Shown here: piece after piece, positions 61,055 through 64,000 of the stretch
Layout of the letters: each line of letters opens with the position of its first letter
Numbering within the stretch: the stretch's first letter is position 1
Assembly (NCBI RefSeq): GCF_011064615.1
Contig: NZ_JAALJH010000008.1
Span: 119,355-183,354 of the forward strand
DNA from: Aquisphaera insulae
GTDB lineage: Bacteria > Planctomycetota > Planctomycetia > Isosphaerales > Isosphaeraceae
Direction of reading: 5' to 3'
DNA: 64,000 bases
Program-made: the position numbers and the translations under genes
Notes under the pieces: generated by a model
Seen by the model: the letters and a program-made list of their open reading frames with translations, nothing else
Told to the model about the DNA's origin: nothing
Databases searched by the model: none

Positions 61055-61855
61055 TCAGGCGGCGACGCGGGCCTTCCGGGCGTGGCGGACCAGGGCCACC
61101 GCCCCGATCATGCTCACCCAGGCCAGGGCCGTGGCCGGCTCGGGGACGGGCACCTCGTGGATGTCGCCGCCCTGGGCCGAGTAGGCCGACGGGTAGGTGA
61201 TCTGCGGATTCGCATTCTGCAGGCTGACCGGCTGGTTCACGTACGGCTGATTCGTGAGCACGATCACCGTGGCGCTGTTGCTGCCGGCCTGGAGCGGGCC
61301 CGAGTTGGACGACGCGTCCAGGTACTGGAACGTCAGGGCTCCGGTCTTGGTCCCCGGCATCCAGGCGACCGAGGTCGGCGTCTGGATCACGCTCCCGGGC
61401 GCCGCCTTCGAGAGGTCGAGGCCGCCGATCTGGCCGTCCTTGCTCACGTACGTCGCCGACGGCGTCGCGCCGGGGGTCAGGGCGGCCAGCGTCGGCGTCG
61501 CGTTGAAGGCCAGCGACGCGCTGTTGACCGAGGTCGCCTCGCCGCTCACGTCGGACACGTTGTTCACGGCGATCTGGTAGGCGTAGGCGTAGAGGCCGGC
61601 CATGCTGCCGACCCCCTTGAACACCTGCGACTCCATCAGGCCGGTCGTCGTCGTGTTCATGAACTGGAACGACGCCTTGATGGGCTCCACCCCGGGGATG
61701 GGCTGGAACAGGCTGTTGAACGTGGACGCGGAGATCTCGGGGGTGGAGAGCTCCTGGACGACGGGCGCCTTGACGGCGGCGGCGCGGGCAGACGGGCCGG
61801 TCAAGCTCAGCACAAGACCAGCACCCAGGGCGAGAGCAGACGTGAATTTGTTCAT
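61055..61855 (-). CDS. PEP-CTERM sorting-domain protein
   Basis: 266 residues from the ATG at 61855 (GGAAGA upstream; a longer opening to 61978 puts the signal peptide inside). Signal peptide ends ARAAA. The body is Ser/Thr/Ala-rich and beta-stranded, without a known domain. The tail has VPEPAT, a hydrophobic span and RHARKAR, the PEP-CTERM signature. Surface or exopolymer-associated role expected from the sorting signal; specific function unknown. It has a terminator directly downstream and a 391-base leader upstream, so it is probably monocistronic. Confidence 0.87.
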   Translation of the reverse strand: MNKFTSALALGAGLVLSLTGPSARAAAVKAPVVQELSTPEISASTFNSLFQPIPGVEPIKASFQFMNTTTTGLMESQVFKGVGSMAGLYAYAYQIAVNNVSDVSGEATSVNSASLAFNATPTLAALTPGATPSATYVSKDGQIGGLDLSKAAPGSVIQTPTSVAWMPGTKTGALTFQYLDASSNSGPLQAGSNSATVIVLTNQPYVNQPVSLQNANPQITYPSAYSAQGGDIHEVPVPEPATALAWVSMIGAVALVRHARKARVAA

Positions 61856-62246
61856 TCGAGCGATCTTCCAGGGTTGATCCGGGAAACTCGCCGGTCGCGG
61901 CGAGATCCCCCGTGCGAGTCGATCCTTAACTCGCCGGCCGGAGAACGTCTCCGGACGGTTCCCGCGAGGCGACCTCATCTCGAGCGCGGGCAGGCTCGAC
62001 GGGAGCGGGGCTTCCGTTCCGGTGGAAGGCCCACTCCTCGGTCACGGTCCCACCGTCCCGATCAGTCAGACCTGCGGCGGAAGGACTCGGTGATCCATCA
62101 AAGTTTACTTGTCCTTCCCCGTCTGGGTTGGCCAAGACGGCGGGAAACTATCACGAAGCCGGCGATCGGTCAACACGATTCTCAGATTAGGCTCATCCTC
62201 GCCGGCAACGCGGCCGACGGTGCCCCGGTGAGCCCCCGGCGGCGGC
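61856..62246. other. Intergenic region between the DedA gene and the PEP-CTERM gene
   Basis: 391 bases. On the minus strand it contains a candidate promoter (62145-62173). A TTG-started frame of 69 codons (61926-62135) is present but has no support. If the promoter is real, the PEP-CTERM mRNA has a leader of about 280 bases, for which I recognise no riboswitch. Confidence 0.5.
62145..62173 (-). promoter_or_regulatory. Candidate promoter of the PEP-CTERM gene at 61055
   Basis: On the minus strand TTGACC (62168-62173) and TAGTTT (62145-62150) with a 17-base spacer and a TGA just before the -10 box. The -35 matches five of six. Confidence 0.35.
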
Positions 62247-63209
62247 TCACGAGCCGGGCTGGACGCCGGCGGACACGTCCGGGATGACGCTGGAATCCAG
62301 GTCCGGCGGACTGGCGGGGGAGTGGCCGTTGCGGGCCGCATGGGGCCCCGATCGGGCAGCAGGGCGATCCTCGGATTCGTCCGGGATCGCCTCGGGCGGC
62401 GCGGCAGGGGCCGCGGTCGGGGAGGGAGCGGAGGGGACCTCCGTCGGCGGGACCTCGACGGCGGGAGGGGCGGGGCTCACGCGGCGCCGGATCCCGGAAG
62501 AGCTCGCCGGGGACCTCGACGGGAGCAGGGCGTCGACCTCGCCGTCGTCGTCGGTCGGGTTCGTCTTGAGGTCGTCCGGGGGCAGGGGGGGTTCCTCGCC
62601 GAAGAGGACGGGCGGGCCCACCGGGAGCCCCGACCGCTGGCGGGCCTTGTAGTGGCGGTAGGCCAGCCAGCCGCCGATCGAGACCGCCACGGCCACCGCG
62701 AACCATTGCTGGGCCTCGCGGATCCCCCCCTCGATCTGCTGGGCGAAGACGAAGGCCAGCCCGAACATCAGGAACGTGCTCAGCGAGGCGGCCACCAGGT
62801 CGGTGAGCAAGAGCTTGAGCGGGGGGAGCTTGATGATCCCGGCCGTCAGGTAGGCCGCCGTCCGGAACCCGACCACGAATCGGCCCAGGATCAGGATCTT
62901 GAACCCGTGGCGGTGGAAATAGCCCTTCATCTGGGCCTCTCGCGCCTTGGTCAGCAGCCGCCGGGTGAGCTTCAGGTTGAGGACCTTCTCGCCATAATAA
63001 TAGCCCAGGCCGTAGACGATGAAGTCCCCCGCCAGCACCCCGAAGAGGCAGGCCCCGAGCGCCAGCGGGATGATCATCCGCCCATTCCGCGCCAGCACCC
63101 CCGCCAGGATGACCGGGGCCTCCTCCGGGATCGGCAGCCCGAGCCCCCCCAGGATCAGGAGCAGGACAATCCCCGCATACCCAAGCTGTGCGACGAACTG
63201 CTCGGTCAA
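62247..63209 (-). CDS. DedA (SNARE-associated/VTT) family membrane protein with long Pro-rich tail
   Basis: 320 residues. Residues 1-195 are the DedA fold: 'LGLPIPEEAPVILAGVLA', 'GDFIVYGLGYYYGEK', the reentrant 'GRFVVGFRTAAYLTAGI' with the conserved Arg residues, and two C-terminal spans. DedA proteins act in membrane lipid (polyprenyl phosphate or phospholipid) transport. Residues about 200-320 form a Pro/Ala/Ser-rich acidic cytosolic-type tail absent from the E. coli proteins (about 220 residues); it is likely disordered. Start ATG at 63209 with a moderate ribosome binding site. Monocistronic by spacing. Confidence 0.9.
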   Translation of the reverse strand: MTEQFVAQLGYAGIVLLLILGGLGLPIPEEAPVILAGVLARNGRMIIPLALGACLFGVLAGDFIVYGLGYYYGEKVLNLKLTRRLLTKAREAQMKGYFHRHGFKILILGRFVVGFRTAAYLTAGIIKLPPLKLLLTDLVAASLSTFLMFGLAFVFAQQIEGGIREAQQWFAVAVAVSIGGWLAYRHYKARQRSGLPVGPPVLFGEEPPLPPDDLKTNPTDDDGEVDALLPSRSPASSSGIRRRVSPAPPAVEVPPTEVPSAPSPTAAPAAPPEAIPDESEDRPAARSGPHAARNGHSPASPPDLDSSVIPDVSAGVQPGS

Positions 63210-63357
63210 CCTCGGCTCCTGCCCGAACCCCGACGTACCACGATCGCCTCAGATCGTGGAATCCATGGCGAGGGGCTATCTTAGCACAGCCGCCCGGGCC
63301 CGGCATCCCGACCCTGGGCGAGTCGAGGCATCCCGAGTGCTCCCCACGAACGCAAAA

Positions 63358-63390
63358 GGCCGCCTCGTCGGGGGGCCCGACGAGGCGGCC
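63358..63390 (-). terminator. Rho-independent terminator of the glycine-zipper gene
   Basis: Perfect 15-bp GC-rich stem (63358-63372 with 63376-63390), 3-base loop, followed on the minus strand by TTTT. It lies 33 bases after the stop at 63424 and is the clearest intrinsic terminator of the window. Confidence 0.85.
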
Positions 63391-63423
63391 GTGGGAAGTT
63401 GGAGCCGAGCTCGACTCAGGACC

Positions 63424-63951
63424 TCAGATATTCGCCCCGCGCTGCCTGCGGATCGCGGCGCTACGCTCGTAGGCGTCACGCGCCGCGTCGCGGGCGTGCT
63501 GCCACTCCATCTCGCCGCGGTCGGGATGGGCCTGCCAGCCGGCGGCGAGGTCGTCCTCGTACTCGTCGAACTTGCCCTCGCCGTAGCGAGACTCGGCCTG
63601 AGCCCCATACTTGTAGGCTGGCGTGTAGGTCTCGAATCGATCGCCCTTGCGGACATACGGACGGGACGAGAAGTTGTCGCGGAGCCAGTTGTCCTGGGTG
63701 GTGGGGTCGATCAGCTCGCCGATGCCCTTGCCGGCGAGCCCGCCCGCGACCGCTCCGACGGCCGCTCCGATCGCCGTTCCGACGGGGCCCGCGACCGAGC
63801 CGATGGCCGCGGCCGTCGCCACGCCGGCCACCCCTGCTCCCAGGCCGGTCTCAACCGGATGAGACCCGGGTGCATTGGTGATGGGATCGGCATTTCGATC
63901 CCCACGAGGGGGAACATCGACCGACTTCTCGGGGTTCTTGGTGGTAGCCAT
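63424..63951 (-). CDS. Small glycine-zipper protein
   Basis: 175 residues, no signal peptide. Residues about 36-80 are a glycine-zipper (repeated GxxxG and AxxxG: 'GAGVAGVATAAAIG', 'AIGAAVGAVAGGLAGKGIG') able to insert into or cluster at membranes. The C-terminal half ('DNWLRDNFSSRPYVRKGDRFETYTPAYKYG') is acidic and resembles uncharacterised stress-associated bacterial proteins. No enzymatic motif. Terminator follows directly; upstream only 49 bases remain in the window, so the promoter is not seen. Confidence 0.75.
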   Translation of the reverse strand: MATTKNPEKSVDVPPRGDRNADPITNAPGSHPVETGLGAGVAGVATAAAIGSVAGPVGTAIGAAVGAVAGGLAGKGIGELIDPTTQDNWLRDNFSSRPYVRKGDRFETYTPAYKYGAQAESRYGEGKFDEYEDDLAAGWQAHPDRGEMEWQHARDAARDAYERSAAIRRQRGANI

Positions 63952-64000
63952 GCTGTCGTCTCCTGATGTTAGCTGTGGCCGTGAAATTCACGGCGAGTGC

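Noticed and set aside
61926..62135. 69-codon minus-strand frame upstream of the PEP-CTERM gene
   Set aside because: TTG start, no ribosome binding site, no recognisable domain; it falls in the probable leader of the PEP-CTERM mRNA.
1..64000. CRISPR array, prophage, integrative element, secondary-metabolite cluster, tRNA or rRNA
   Set aside because: No spaced direct repeats, integrase, phage structural genes, PKS/NRPS motifs or cloverleaf-type sequences were seen on either strand; small tRNA genes could escape reading by eye.

Overview
The window looks like chromosomal DNA from a planctomycete, most likely of the Isosphaeraceae. The reasons are very high GC, long antisense open frames over almost every gene, Tat-exported Gfo/Idh/MocA oxidoreductases, large Ser/Thr kinases fused to TPR repeats and paired with an ECF sigma factor, PEP-CTERM proteins, and proteins with the planctomycete N-terminal LEPR-XLL type motif. 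I support 42 protein-coding genes. I see no tRNA, rRNA, CRISPR array, insertion sequence or prophage. The placement is inferred from gene content, not from a marker gene.

Layout. 1-9.7 kb: a partial Gfo/Idh/MocA oxidoreductase, an orphan HlyD-type adaptor, a slipin, a YtrA-like GntR/ABC ATPase/permease operon with a promoter-operator readable in the sequence, then a second Gfo/Idh/MocA protein and a secreted HEAT-repeat protein. 9.8-13.3 kb: a BlaI-type repressor and an M56 (BlaR1/MecR1-like) membrane metallopeptidase with a long tail of carboxypeptidase-regulatory-like domains, behind three copies of one dyad operator. 13.4-15.6 kb: an Rpn/DUF4351-like nuclease-fold protein with a 12-bp tandem repeat, behind an RdgC-like gene. 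15.8-20.9 kb (minus): thrS, a threonine/serine dehydratase-type PLP enzyme, a DcuC-type carrier and yajQ, probably one operon. 21.3-24.6 kb: nitronate monooxygenase-like enzyme, pdxH and an AGE epimerase.

24.7-31 kb: a Ser/Thr kinase diverging from an ECF sigma factor that is translationally coupled to a 1314-residue kinase-TPR protein. 31-41.5 kb: a LEPR-XLL-type exported protein and a 2755-residue alpha-2-macroglobulin-like protein that has lost the thioester motif and carries TPR blocks on both sides. 41.5-46.8 kb: an HD-GYP protein and a second kinase-TPR paralogue. 46.8-52 kb (minus): a secreted zinc metalloprotease, a strong terminator, then a copper amine oxidase that appears split into two separately secreted polypeptides. 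52.4-64 kb: a GH71/99-like protein coupled to an S41/PDZ peptidase, a Tat-exported intradiol dioxygenase-like protein, two PEP-CTERM proteins, a LEPR-XLL alpha/beta hydrolase, a CPBP protease, a HAD phosphatase coupled to a LarA-like protein, a DedA protein and a glycine-zipper protein.

The common theme is the cell envelope and signalling: many products carry Sec or Tat signals, and three kinases, an ECF sigma factor, an HD-GYP protein and a BlaI/M56 pair supply regulation. I see no known defence or biosynthetic island. The least ordinary items are the split amine oxidase, the thioester-less macroglobulin with TPRs, the BlaI/M56 module with its sensor domain replaced, the large insert in ThrS, and the DFN kinases with long inserts.
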